DNA of 64,000 nt, from NCBI RefSeq assembly GCF_023954335.1, contig NZ_JAMLIE010000001.1, positions 1,240,001-1,304,000 on the forward strand. The letters are read 5' to 3'. Source of the DNA: Aquamicrobium sp. Lineage in GTDB: Bacteria; Pseudomonadota; Alphaproteobacteria; Rhizobiales; Rhizobiaceae. A model generated the notes under the pieces. That model was not told the origin of the DNA. It did not search any database and saw only the letters and a program-made list of their open reading frames with translations. Below are positions 16,679 to 24,135 of this stretch, one piece after another (the stretch's first letter is position 1; the number at the start of each line of letters is the position of its first letter). The position numbers and the translations under genes are program-made.

Positions 16679-17575
16679 ATGAACCTCCGGAAGTTCGATC
16701 TCAATCTCCTGGTGATCTTCCAGGCCATCATGGAGCAGCAGTCGGTGGTGGCCGCGGCCACGAAGATCGGCCTTTCGGCGCCTGCGGTCAGCCACGCGCT
16801 CGCGCGGCTCCGGGTCATGTTCAACGACGAACTGTTCCGGCGCACCGCCAGGGGGCTAGAGCCGACGGAGCGGGCGCGCGAACTCTATGGCGAGGTCGTC
16901 TCGGGCCTCGGCCACATCCAGAACGCGCTTGAACGCCAGCACGTCTTCGACCCGGCGACTTCGGAGCAGGTATTCACCGTCCAGATCACTGACTATGTCA
17001 GCGGCACGCTGCTGCCGCGCCTCGCGGCGCGGCTGCGGACGGAGGCGCCGGGCGTGTCGGTCCATGTCGTTCCCTTCTCAACCGGAGCCGACAACGACCG
17101 CATCGACGCGGACGTGCAGATCCGCTTCACCCCGGGCGACCAGGCGCTCTCCCATGCCTATTCGCAGCGGCTGCTGCTCGACAAGTTCGTCGTCATCATG
17201 CGCCCCAACCATCCGGCCGCCGACGAGGAGATGACGCCCGAGCGCTATGCCAGGCTGAATCACGCCCGTCTTTCGCCCGCGGCGGCGGGCACCTCAATCG
17301 TGGACGACGCCCTGGAACGACGCGGCCTGAAGCGTCGGGTTGTGATGTCGGTACCGACCTGGCCCGACATTCCGCCGATCATCGAGGGAACAGACCTGAT
17401 CGCGATCATTCCGCGAAGCTGGTCGCTGTCCGACAGCCGCATCGCCGCGCTCGTGTCCCGCCCGCTGCCGCTTCCCGAGGTGGTCTACTCCATCGACTTG
17501 TGTTGGGATCGCCGTAAGGACCGCAACTCCAGCCAGAAATGGTTCCGCGGCCTGATCGCGAAGCTGTTCGCGTAA
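16679..17575 (+). CDS. LysR-family transcriptional regulator
   Basis: 298 residues. N-terminal winged helix (LRKFDLNLLVIFQAIMEQQ, then VVAAATKIGLSAPAVSHALA) and periplasmic-binding-like effector domain resembling NodD/LinR-type regulators (ending RKDRNSSQKWFRGLIAKLF). ATG 16679 starts right at the conserved N-terminus. Located immediately downstream of dctM on the same strand, unlike the usual divergent layout, it probably controls the racemase-TRAP operon in response to the imported acid. Confidence 0.9.
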   Translation: MNLRKFDLNLLVIFQAIMEQQSVVAAATKIGLSAPAVSHALARLRVMFNDELFRRTARGLEPTERARELYGEVVSGLGHIQNALERQHVFDPATSEQVFTVQITDYVSGTLLPRLAARLRTEAPGVSVHVVPFSTGADNDRIDADVQIRFTPGDQALSHAYSQRLLLDKFVVIMRPNHPAADEEMTPERYARLNHARLSPAAAGTSIVDDALERRGLKRRVVMSVPTWPDIPPIIEGTDLIAIIPRSWSLSDSRIAALVSRPLPLPEVVYSIDLCWDRRKDRNSSQKWFRGLIAKLFA

Positions 17576-17599
17576 GGCCCTGGAAGAAGAAGGACGTCT

Positions 17600-17991
17600 C
17601 AGTTCGGCGGGCCCGCCGGCGTCCCGTTGCGGCGCGGGTTGACTGTCGGCACGGGCGGATCGGCGATCTCGTCCCAGGTCGTCTGCGGCTCCTCGGCAGG
17701 CGTATCGACGCGGCCGCCGGAGAGTTTTCCGGCTGACGATGCGGTTAGCCACCCGTTTCAGCGAAGACGAGCCGCTGTCTCATCGTCATGTCGTCGATCG
17801 TCCACGAATTGCTGCGCGCCCATCCGCGCATAGCCCGACTGGTGTTCGGTCCGCCAGTCCCCGACAAATGCCTCGACAACCTCGGCCCAATCCGATGCGC
17901 CGGCTTTGCTGCAAAAGAGCGATACTTGGGCGCTGGCCGACCCGACGAAAGCAAGCCCGGCGATACAGGCCGATGACAACAGATACTTCAT
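17600..17991 (-). pseudogene. Small secreted protein gene with a local frame disruption
   Basis: Starts with a good signal peptide (MKYLLSSACIAGLAFVGSASA, cleavage near residue 22) and reads for 77 codons to a TGA at 17758. Beyond it the same frame resumes with strongly GC3-biased codons (TPAEEPQTTWDEIADPPVPT) to a stop at 17600. In between, at about 17745-17810, the +1 frame has the better codon use (WTIDDMTMRQRLVFAETGG). The simplest reading is one ancestral protein of about 130 residues with two compensating indels. Family not recognised. Convergent with the LysR gene. Confidence 0.5.
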
Positions 17992-18012
17992 GCGCCGCCC
18001 CTGAACCGAAAT

Positions 18013-18252
18013 CTATTTCTCGACGAAGAAACGGGCGTCGAAAAGCCCCTCGATCATACGGCAGTTGCCCGGATCGCCACCCCCTTCGTAGTCTTCCGCA
18101 AGACACAGTTCGGCGGCGAAGGTGCCCGCGGCGCGACCCTCCTCGCCATCGATCTCAAGGGTGGTGAAGGTTACGCGGGGATCGATCGGCCTTTCCTCGG
18201 ATGTCCGCTGTGGCGGGCGCCCTTGTGGCGCGTAGATAATCTGTCGCTGGGG
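18013..18252 (-). pseudogene. 5'-truncated gene fragment, unknown secreted-type protein
   Basis: An open minus-strand frame without a start codon whose last 55 codons are GC3-rich: VTFTTLEIDGEEGRAAGTFA, then CLAEDYEGGGDPGNCRMIEG, ending RFFVEK and TAG at 18013. The next gene downstream (start 17991) is 21 bases away, so the two were probably an operon. The 5' end is lost at the junction with the TraI remnant. Not recognised. Confidence 0.45.
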
Positions 18253-18288
18253 TCACCAACACAGCAGGATGCAGCATGCAACCGACGT

Positions 18289-19797
18289 CTATGCCACGAT
18301 CGACAAATAGGGATTGTTCGGCGGCACGTCATCGAACAGGCTTCGCGGGTCCTTCAACAGGTAGCCGTGCAGCCGCCGCGACTTACGCTGTCCCGTGACC
18401 TCGCATGTCCAGATATTCAAGCCGTTGGGCTGCTTGCGATGCAGTTGCAGCTTCTCGAAACGCTTCTGCACCCATTCCAGCTCGGTGAGCTTCTCCTGTC
18501 GGGCGAGGACGCCGGCTTGCGGGTGTTCCAGAGTATAGCGGTGAAACAATCCCGGGCTCACCAGCATGACCGTATCCGCGACGGTATGAACGCGGGCCTT
18601 CGCGTCGTTGATGACGATCTTGCGAGTTTCGATACCGCTGCGCAGCCACTCCAAGAAATGCTCACCGGACGGTGTCGGTGCCTCGGCACCGCCGTGAGCG
18701 TCGGGAGCCGGTTGGGCTTCCTGCGGCGCGCCAGGCGAACGAGGTTCTGCCTCGACCAAGGGCGACGCGTCCGGCAGATGCGTCTCATCATTGTCGGCGT
18801 CCGGCGAGCCGATCAATCCGAGCAGTTCATCGATCGCGCCGCCCACCTGAAGCGGCACGGATGAGACTAAAGCCGGCTTTGCTGCCGCGAGAGCCGTCAC
18901 CGGCGAAGCGGCGTCGATTTCTGCAGCCGCTGACAAGGCTGGCTGTATCGCGCCGTCACCGACCTCGCCATCGGGGCCGATGATCACACTCACAGAGCCC
19001 GCAAAGGATGGCGGCCGCTCTTCGCTTTCCCAAATCAGGGCAGGCGATAGACGCAGCAGCGTAAAGCTGTGCGACCAGCCACTGTCGCTCGTGACGGTCG
19101 CTCTCCAGATCGCCTTTCCTTCCGGGGTGGCTTGCAGGATTCCGTGATCCTGAAGCACGGTGAAGACGGCGGTGTTGTTCGCCGGTATTCCCTCGAAGCC
19201 TTGGGACAGCAGGTGGGCGCGCAGCTTGTCCGACACCGTCTTGCTGACCAGCCACAGATCCTCGTTGGTCAACCAGCCGTCCGATGCCTGTGGCTGGTTG
19301 AGTTTCAGTTCTTCCCTGAGCAGGTAGCGCAGCCCTTCGAGCAATTTGCGCTGCAATGCGTGCTTCGGTGCTGCCATCGCACGGGCAGGATCGCCGCCCA
19401 GATCCTGTGCGACCGAGGCGCGGTCGGCCTGCACCACAAGTTCGCCCAATATGCCGGCATGCTCGTATTGTCCTGCGAGGACGTAGAGCAGAGACGACCA
19501 GACCTGGGTGAAGCCGCAGAGCCAATCCAGGATCCCGCGATCGAGAATCTGATGGTGGATCAACCCGGTTGCCGCCCCGTGAAGGCGATATTCGCGATCC
19601 CTTCGATACCGGAAGCGATAGGGCTGCCTCACCGGACCGTGCCAGGGATGCCAGACATTCCCGTCCTCCAACTCGACATGCAAGTCGACGGCGAGCTTGC
19701 CGATATCGTGCAGCAGCGAGGCATAGGCGATCGCGCCGGTCCACGCCTCGGATTGCTCCGCCTGTTCCTCCGGGGTCGTGCCGGCCGGCAGGATAGC
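18289..19797 (-). pseudogene. traI: MOBH relaxase TraI of an integrative conjugative element, N-terminus deleted
   Basis: 502 codons of the C-terminal part remain. They begin in the HD-hydrolase-like catalytic domain (ILPAGTTPEEQAEQSEAWT, then YASLLHDIGKLAVDLHVEL with the HD pair) and continue through the TraI_2-type region and the C-terminal winged domain (HFLEWLRSGIETRKIVINDA, VSPGLFHRYTLEHP). The relaxase nicks oriT and starts DNA transfer. There is no start: at 19797 the frame meets topoisomerase III sequence in another phase, so the N-terminus and intervening genes were deleted. An internal ATG at 19683 would not yield a functional enzyme. Confidence 0.82.
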
Positions 19798-20341
19798 CGG
19801 CCTTGCGGCCGAGCAGCGTGAACAGCCGGCTGAGATTCATGCCGATGAGCCAATCGGCCCGCGAACGTGCAAGGGCCGAATGATAGAGCGGCAGCGTCTC
19901 GGAACCGGGTTTCAGGGCGCCGAGGGCCTTGCGGATGGAGGCATCGTTAAGCGCCGACAGCCATAGACGCTGGATCGGACCACGATAGCCACACAGGTTG
20001 ATGATCTCGCGAGCGATCATCTCGCCCTCGCGGTCGGCATCCGTCGCAATCACCAGCTCGGACGCCTCGCCGACCAGGTCCGTCACGATCTTGAACTGCG
20101 CGGCCGTCGCCGGTTTGATGTCGATGCGCCAGGAGCGCGGAATAATAGGAAGCTGATCTATCGACCAGCGCTTGTACTGCTCGTCGTAGGCTTCGGGTTG
20201 CGCCGCCTCGACCAGATGACCGATGCACCAGGTAACGACGGCATTACCGCCATTGTAGCAGCCGTTGCCGCGTTGCCTGGCGCCCACCACCCGGGCGATA
20301 TCCTTGCCCTGACTGGGCTTCTCGCAAAGAAAGACACGCAT
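19796..20341 (-). pseudogene. topB: DNA topoisomerase III (TraE/TopB type), C-terminus deleted
   Basis: The first 182 residues of a type IA topoisomerase: MRVFLCEKPSQGKDIARVVG at the start of the Toprim domain, ELVIATDADREGEMIAREI with the acidic DxD metal triad, and SRADWLIGMNLSRLFTLLGR from the next domain. The catalytic-Tyr domain (GxVQTPTL region) is missing; after LLGRKAG the frame runs on into TraI sequence in the wrong phase for about 280 meaningless codons. A whole topoisomerase would be about 650 residues. Part of the conjugative-element scar. Confidence 0.85.
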
Positions 20342-20547
20342 CCGTTCCCCGTTGGCGTCGTGAATCGCTGGGTGGCGGATGCAACATGTCCGCTTCGGAC
20401 GAGACCGACAGCAAACAAGGTGTACGCACTACCAACCGGTTTCGGGTGCGAAGACGAACCGTATGCGAACTGCGCTGGAATATTTCCATATCGGCCAGGC
20501 GCCGCCCCGCGGGGACACTGCTATCAATGGCATTCTAGGGCCGTGTC

Positions 20548-20877
20548 ATGACGACGACCGTGATTCTCGACCCTGCCGGTAAATCCTTCACAATGAGACG
20601 TGGCGTGTGGTCCAGCGTCCATCTGATCGCCCATCTACCTAAGTGGCTGGCCTTCTACAGGCGGCAGCAGGAATTGCACCCGGCGCATGCGGAGTTGTAT
20701 GCGGAAAGCTGCAACACGCTGGAACGGCTCGCAGCAGCGATAGGCCGAAGCAGCGTGGCGGCGGATTTGAGTGAAGAAGCGAGGGTGGGCAGCTTGCCAT
20801 CGCCTCCTGAGGCGCCGCCGGCCGCGAATCTTGACGACGGATCACCGCCGCATTACTTTTCCCCTTACGGATTGTAA
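20548..20877 (+). CDS. Hypothetical protein of the conjugative-element remnant
   Basis: 109 residues, opening MTTTVILDPAGKSFTMRRGV and WSSVHLIAHLPKWLAFYRRQ, with an alpha-helical middle (HAELYAESCNTLERLAAAI) and a Pro/Ser-rich tail. No signal peptide or membrane segment. It ends 13 bases before the AbrB-type antitoxin start on the same strand and is divergent from the topoisomerase remnant. Family not recognised; probably element cargo. Confidence 0.6.
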   Translation: MTTTVILDPAGKSFTMRRGVWSSVHLIAHLPKWLAFYRRQQELHPAHAELYAESCNTLERLAAAIGRSSVAADLSEEARVGSLPSPPEAPPAANLDDGSPPHYFSPYGL

Positions 20878-20889
20878 GGAGATGCTGCG

Positions 20890-21129
20890 ATGCCAACGGC
20901 CACCATCACCTCGAAAGGACAGATCACGCTTCCGCAGCAGGTCAGGAATGACATGGGCCTGACTGCCGGAGATCGGGTCGATTTCATCAGGATGGAGGAC
21001 GGCCACTATGCGGTCGTCCCGGCCTCGCATTCGATCAAATCCCTGAAAGGGATCATTCCACGCCCCGGCCGGCCCGTCAGTCTTGAAGACATGCAGGCGG
21101 CGATCGAAGCCGGGGCGACGGGAGAATGA
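20890..21129 (+). CDS. vapB: AbrB/MazE-fold antitoxin VapB
   Basis: 79 residues. The swapped-hairpin DNA-binding domain is at the N-terminus (TSKGQITLPQQVRNDMGLTA, GDRVDFIRMEDG); the C-terminal tail is the expected toxin-binding part (PGRPVSLEDMQAAIEAGA). AAGGAGATG ribosome site at 20877. Its end overlaps vapC by ATGA, the usual coupling that keeps antitoxin in excess and lets the complex autorepress. Confidence 0.9.
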   Translation: MPTATITSKGQITLPQQVRNDMGLTAGDRVDFIRMEDGHYAVVPASHSIKSLKGIIPRPGRPVSLEDMQAAIEAGATGE

Positions 21130-21524
21130 TCGGCGTCGATACCAATCTGCTCGTCCGCTATCTGGCGCAGGACGACGCCGTGCAATCGCCCGTGGCCTCG
21201 CAGATCATCGACGGCTTCACGCCCGAAGAACCCGGCTACATCTCGCAGGTGGTGCTTGTCGAAACCGTCTGGGTTTTGACCCGTGCCTACAAGACGCCGC
21301 GCGAGGCCATTGCCGACATTGTCGAATCCCTCCTTCGAGCGCGTGAAATCGTGGTCGACCGGGCCGATGCCAGCTATCTGGCGCTCGCCACCTATCGCGC
21401 GACGAAGGCGGACTTTTCCGATGCCTTGATCGCTCATAGCGGGCGTCTGGCCGGCTGCAGCGAAACGTTGACCTTCGACAAGCCGGCGGCAAACCACGCC
21501 GGATTGCGGCTTGTCGTCACGTAA
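21126..21524 (+). CDS. vapC: PIN-domain toxin VapC
   Basis: 132 residues, standard size. The acidic Mg2+-site residues are visible: Asp in MIGVDTNLLVRYLAQDD, Glu in QVVLVETVWVLTRAYK, Asp in KADFSDALIAHSGRLAG and the last acidic residue in TLTFDKPA. PIN toxins cleave tRNA or rRNA. The pair lies inside the decayed conjugative element and is its only evidently intact module, consistent with addictive maintenance. Confidence 0.92.
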   Translation: MIGVDTNLLVRYLAQDDAVQSPVASQIIDGFTPEEPGYISQVVLVETVWVLTRAYKTPREAIADIVESLLRAREIVVDRADASYLALATYRATKADFSDALIAHSGRLAGCSETLTFDKPAANHAGLRLVVT

Positions 21525-21547
21525 CCACGGACCGCTCCGCGGCGGCA

Positions 21548-21617
21548 CGCCTTCAGGAGCACGACGCGCCGTTCAGCAGACTCCGTCAGCACGAGGAACG
21601 TCGTGTTCCTGAAGGCG
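21548..21617. repeat. Large inverted repeat downstream of vapC
   Basis: Arms at 21548-21566 and 21599-21617 are 19 bases long and match at 18 positions (CGCCTTCAGGAGCACGACG versus the complement of CGTCGTGTTCCTGAAGGCG), with a 32-base loop. It starts 24 bases after the vapC stop. No T-tract. It may be a structured terminator or an end of a lost small element; it lacks obvious integron attC core sites. Confidence 0.65.
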
Positions 21618-21753
21618 CGTAGCCCGTCTCGCGCGATCCTGAACCCAGATGTGCGCTGCCGACTGAGCGCTGGTGCACGAGACTCTCATTGTCGGCGCTT
21701 GCTGGCGCACGGAGGGCGGCCATCAATTGTTGCAGCCGCCCTCGCTGCGCCGC

Positions 21754-21924
21754 CTAAGCCTTGGTCTTCTTTCCCCTCGTTTCCTTCTGCTGCTCATTTC
21801 CACTCGGCTTCGTTTCCCCATCAATCTCCTGACGCTTCGGGCTGAGGGTCACGGCTTCGATGCGGTAGGGCATGATGGCGATCCGCCGTGCCTCGACTTT
21901 GAACGTCGTCCGCTCGTTGTTGTC
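21754..21924 (-). pseudogene. C-terminal fragment of a gene cut by IS copy 1
   Basis: The minus frame reads DNNERTTFKVEARRIAIMPY, RIEAVTLSPKRQEIDGETKP, then a charged tail ending KKTKA and TAG at 21754. It opens directly at the IS end, so the 5' part was removed. Position and style (short soluble domain plus charged tail) fit a conserved gene of the same conjugative element, but I cannot name the family. The rest of 21618-21753 shows no gene. Confidence 0.5.
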
Positions 21925-21998
21925 TGTCCGTCGTCAGGGTTTTTGGGACAACAGGCGGCGTGAGCTAACGGAGGCTCTGGTCCATCAGGTTTGTCACA

Positions 21999-22979
21999 TT
22001 AGGCCGCTGCATCTCGATGAAGCAAGCGGCGCTGTTTGATGGTTTTGCGTTTGATCCTTTCCCTTTCCAGCGTGATGATATCGCCGCGCCCGAAGTAGAC
22101 GTCGGCAGGGGTGAGATTGTCGAGGCTCTCGTGGTAGCGGCGGTGGTTGTAGTGATCGACGAACGCCGCGACCTGCTGCTCGAGATCACCCGGCAGGAAG
22201 TAGTTTTCGAGCAGGATGCGGTTCTTCAACGTCTGGTGCCATCGCTCGATCTTGCCTTGGGTCTGAGGATGGCAGGGCGCCCCGCGCGTATGTTCCATGC
22301 CCTTGTCGGATAGCCATGCGGCCAGGTCGGAAGAGACGTAAGAGGGGCCGTTGTCGGACAACAGCCGCGGCCGCTGCACCACCCTGGCGCTGTCGCAGCC
22401 AGAAGCCTGCAGCGCGATGGTCAGCGTGTCGGTGACGTCCTCGGCCTTCATCGTGGTGCACAGCTTCCAGGCGATGATGTAGCGAGAGAAGTCGTCGAGC
22501 ACGGTCGACAGGTAGAACCACCCCCAGCCGATCACCTTCAAGTAGGTAAAGTCGGTCTGCCAGAGCTGGTTGGGCGCCGTCGTCTTGTCGTGGAACTCAT
22601 CGGCGGCCTTGATGACGATGAAGGCGGGGCTGGTGATCAGGTCGTGGGCCTTGAGCAGGCGATAGACTGAGGATTCCGAGACGAAGTAGCCCCTCGTGTC
22701 GGTGAAGGTGACCGCCAGTTCCCGTGGCGACAGCTCCGGCTCGTTCAACGCCAGCTCAATGATCTGATCGCGTTTCTCCTCGGGGATGCGGTTCCAGACC
22801 CGGTTCGGCCGGGGCCTGCGATCCTCCAGCGCATCGACACCGCCGGCCAGGAAACGGTCATACCAGCGATTGAAGGTCGAGCGCGGAATACCGAGTTTTT
22901 GCAGCGTGCGCCGCGCCGACAGATGCGACTGCTCGACGAGCCGAATGATCTCCAGCTTCTCGGATGCGGGGTATCTCAT
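21999..22979 (-). CDS. IS3-family transposase OrfB, copy 1
   Basis: 326 residues with an N-terminal HTH (SEKLEIIRLVEQSHLSARRT) and rve integrase core. The DDE triad is visible: Asp in LWQTDFTYLKVIGWGWFYLS, Asp in RLLSDNGPSYVSSDLAAWL, Glu in HPQTQGKIERWHQTLKNRI. The start overlaps the orfA stop by ATGA, and a run of seven A residues in orfA (minus strand of 23008-23014) can shift ribosomes by -1 directly into this frame, producing the OrfAB fusion. Confidence 0.93.
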   Translation of the reverse strand: MRYPASEKLEIIRLVEQSHLSARRTLQKLGIPRSTFNRWYDRFLAGGVDALEDRRPRPNRVWNRIPEEKRDQIIELALNEPELSPRELAVTFTDTRGYFVSESSVYRLLKAHDLITSPAFIVIKAADEFHDKTTAPNQLWQTDFTYLKVIGWGWFYLSTVLDDFSRYIIAWKLCTTMKAEDVTDTLTIALQASGCDSARVVQRPRLLSDNGPSYVSSDLAAWLSDKGMEHTRGAPCHPQTQGKIERWHQTLKNRILLENYFLPGDLEQQVAAFVDHYNHRRYHESLDNLTPADVYFGRGDIITLERERIKRKTIKQRRLLHRDAAA

Positions 22980-23350
22980 TCGTCGTCGCCCCCATCCGCA
23001 ATCATGCTTTTTTTAAGAATCCGCAGTTCCAGCGCCTGCTCGGCGACGACCTCCTTGAGATCGCGCGCCTCCTTGCGCAGAACCTTCACCTCGTCGCTGG
23101 TGGCGGCGCGCGCCGTATCCCCGGCAAGCCGCTTCTTGCCGGCTTCCAGGAATTCCTTCGACCAGGTGTAATAAAGGCTCTCCGCGATCCCCTCGCGCCG
23201 GCACAGCGCCGCGATCGACTCTTCGCCGCGCAAGCCCTCCAGCACGATGCGGATCTTCTCCTCGGCCGAATATTGCTTGCGGGTTGCGCGGCGGATGTCT
23301 TTGATGACCTGCTCTGCCGGCGCTTTCCCGGTTCCGGATTTCTGTCTCAT
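22976..23350 (-). CDS. IS3-family OrfA (HTH_Tnp_1), copy 1
   Basis: 124 residues: helix-turn-helix (KQYSAEEKIRIVLEGLRGEE, SIAALCRREGIAESLYYTW) followed by a leucine-zipper-like coil (EVKVLRKEARDLKEVVAEQA). It binds the terminal repeats. The slippery A7 lies at codons for KK-S near its end, 30 bases before its stop. Confidence 0.92.
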   Translation of the reverse strand: MRQKSGTGKAPAEQVIKDIRRATRKQYSAEEKIRIVLEGLRGEESIAALCRREGIAESLYYTWSKEFLEAGKKRLAGDTARAATSDEVKVLRKEARDLKEVVAEQALELRILKKSMIADGGDDE

Positions 23351-23533
23351 CTTCGCTCCTTTGAAAGGCTACGATGAACCAGAAATCCTCCGTTCTCAGT
23401 TAAGCCGATTTGGTCCCATCAGTGCTGACGCCGGACAGAAGATTTCCTGCTGCTTTGCGTCGAGAAGAAGCCATCACATCAGGATGACTGGGGTTCGCCT
23501 GGTCGGCAAGCTCCGTCAGCCAAGCGGTGCGCG

Positions 23534-24046
23534 TCAGTCAAGCATCGTCCGTCTTGCTGCGGCTTTGCGGGCGGAAGTGCTCGGAGTTAACAGGTCTGCC
23601 AGCCCGGTCGCGGCCGTCACGACCCGACGGCGCTCCTCGGCATCGAGGCGCGCGAACCGTTGCAGGAACAGCTCGCCCAGAGGCGACGGCGCAGAAGCAA
23701 GGATGGCGAGGCCGCGTTCCGTCAGCCGCGTATGCACGATGCGCCGGTCGCTGCCCGAACGGTAGCGGTGGATCAGGTCGCGCTCCTCCAGATTGTCGAG
23801 AACCGTCACCACCGTCGCCGCGCTGATGTCGGCATAGGTCGACAGGGCCGCCGACGTCACCTCGCCCAACTCCGCGATCCCCTTCATCACCACGAGCTGC
23901 GCCGCCGTCAGACCGCTTGCCTTGGCGAGCGCCCTGGACTGGAGGTCGTGAGCGCGCACGATCCGGCGGATCGCTTTCTCGATGGCCCTGATATCCGCCT
24001 CAGGAAACCTTTTGCGCACCCGCGCGTTGGCAAGGCCAGCAGTCAT
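23534..24046 (-). CDS. MarR-family transcriptional regulator
   Basis: 170 residues with a winged helix in the middle (LTAAQLVVMKGIAELGEVTS, ADISAATVVTVLDNLEERDL, then the wing YRSGSDRRIVHTRLTERG) and dimerisation helices at both ends. Divergent from asnO; a 19-bp dyad lies 20 bases upstream of its start, so it probably represses itself and the osmolyte operon. NAGGN clusters in other genomes are often accompanied by a MarR gene (recollection). It lies 97 bases from IS copy 1 and seems intact. Confidence 0.9.
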   Translation of the reverse strand: MTAGLANARVRKRFPEADIRAIEKAIRRIVRAHDLQSRALAKASGLTAAQLVVMKGIAELGEVTSAALSTYADISAATVVTVLDNLEERDLIHRYRSGSDRRIVHTRLTERGLAILASAPSPLGELFLQRFARLDAEERRRVVTAATGLADLLTPSTSARKAAARRTMLD

Positions 24047-24065
24047 TTCTCACCGCCATAATTTG

Positions 24066-24084
24066 ACATCTAATTATCAGATGT
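24066..24084. promoter_or_regulatory. Candidate MarR operator
   Basis: ACATCT-AATTATC-AGATGT, a perfect 6-bp dyad with 7-base spacer in the 89-bp AT-rich MarR/asnO divergent region. The overlapping TATAATAAA could be a -10 element for asnO. Confidence 0.55.
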
Positions 24085-24135
24085 ATAATAAAATCGGCGA
24101 TAACACAATGTAATTGAAAGGGTTCCGACCAACTC

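Larger units (their letters stand above)
21925..23437 (-). mobile_element. IS3-family insertion sequence, copy 1
   Basis: 1513 bp, ends TGTCCG...CGGACA (TG..CA as in IS3 elements). The terminal repeats match imperfectly over about 25 bases: TGTCCG-x-CGTCAG-x6-TGGGAC at both ends. It carries overlapping orfA and orfB. By eye it differs from copy 2 (42666-44178) at only two bases, both near the orfB end. Flanks are TTGTC and GAAGA, so no target duplication is visible. Left flank is a truncated conjugative-element gene. Confidence 0.92.

Noticed and set aside
15539..17575. 678-codon plus frame joining dctM region to LysR
   Set aside because: Its first 380 codons are dctM in the wrong phase; the real LysR starts at 16679.
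20198..20551. 117-codon plus frame next to the topoisomerase remnant
   Set aside because: Largely antisense to the topoisomerase; no ribosome site or bias.
23438..23533. Coding-like minus frame (WLTELADQANPSHPDVMASS) between IS copy 1 and the MarR gene
   Set aside because: Begins right after a stop, has no start and mixed third-position composition; too short to support.
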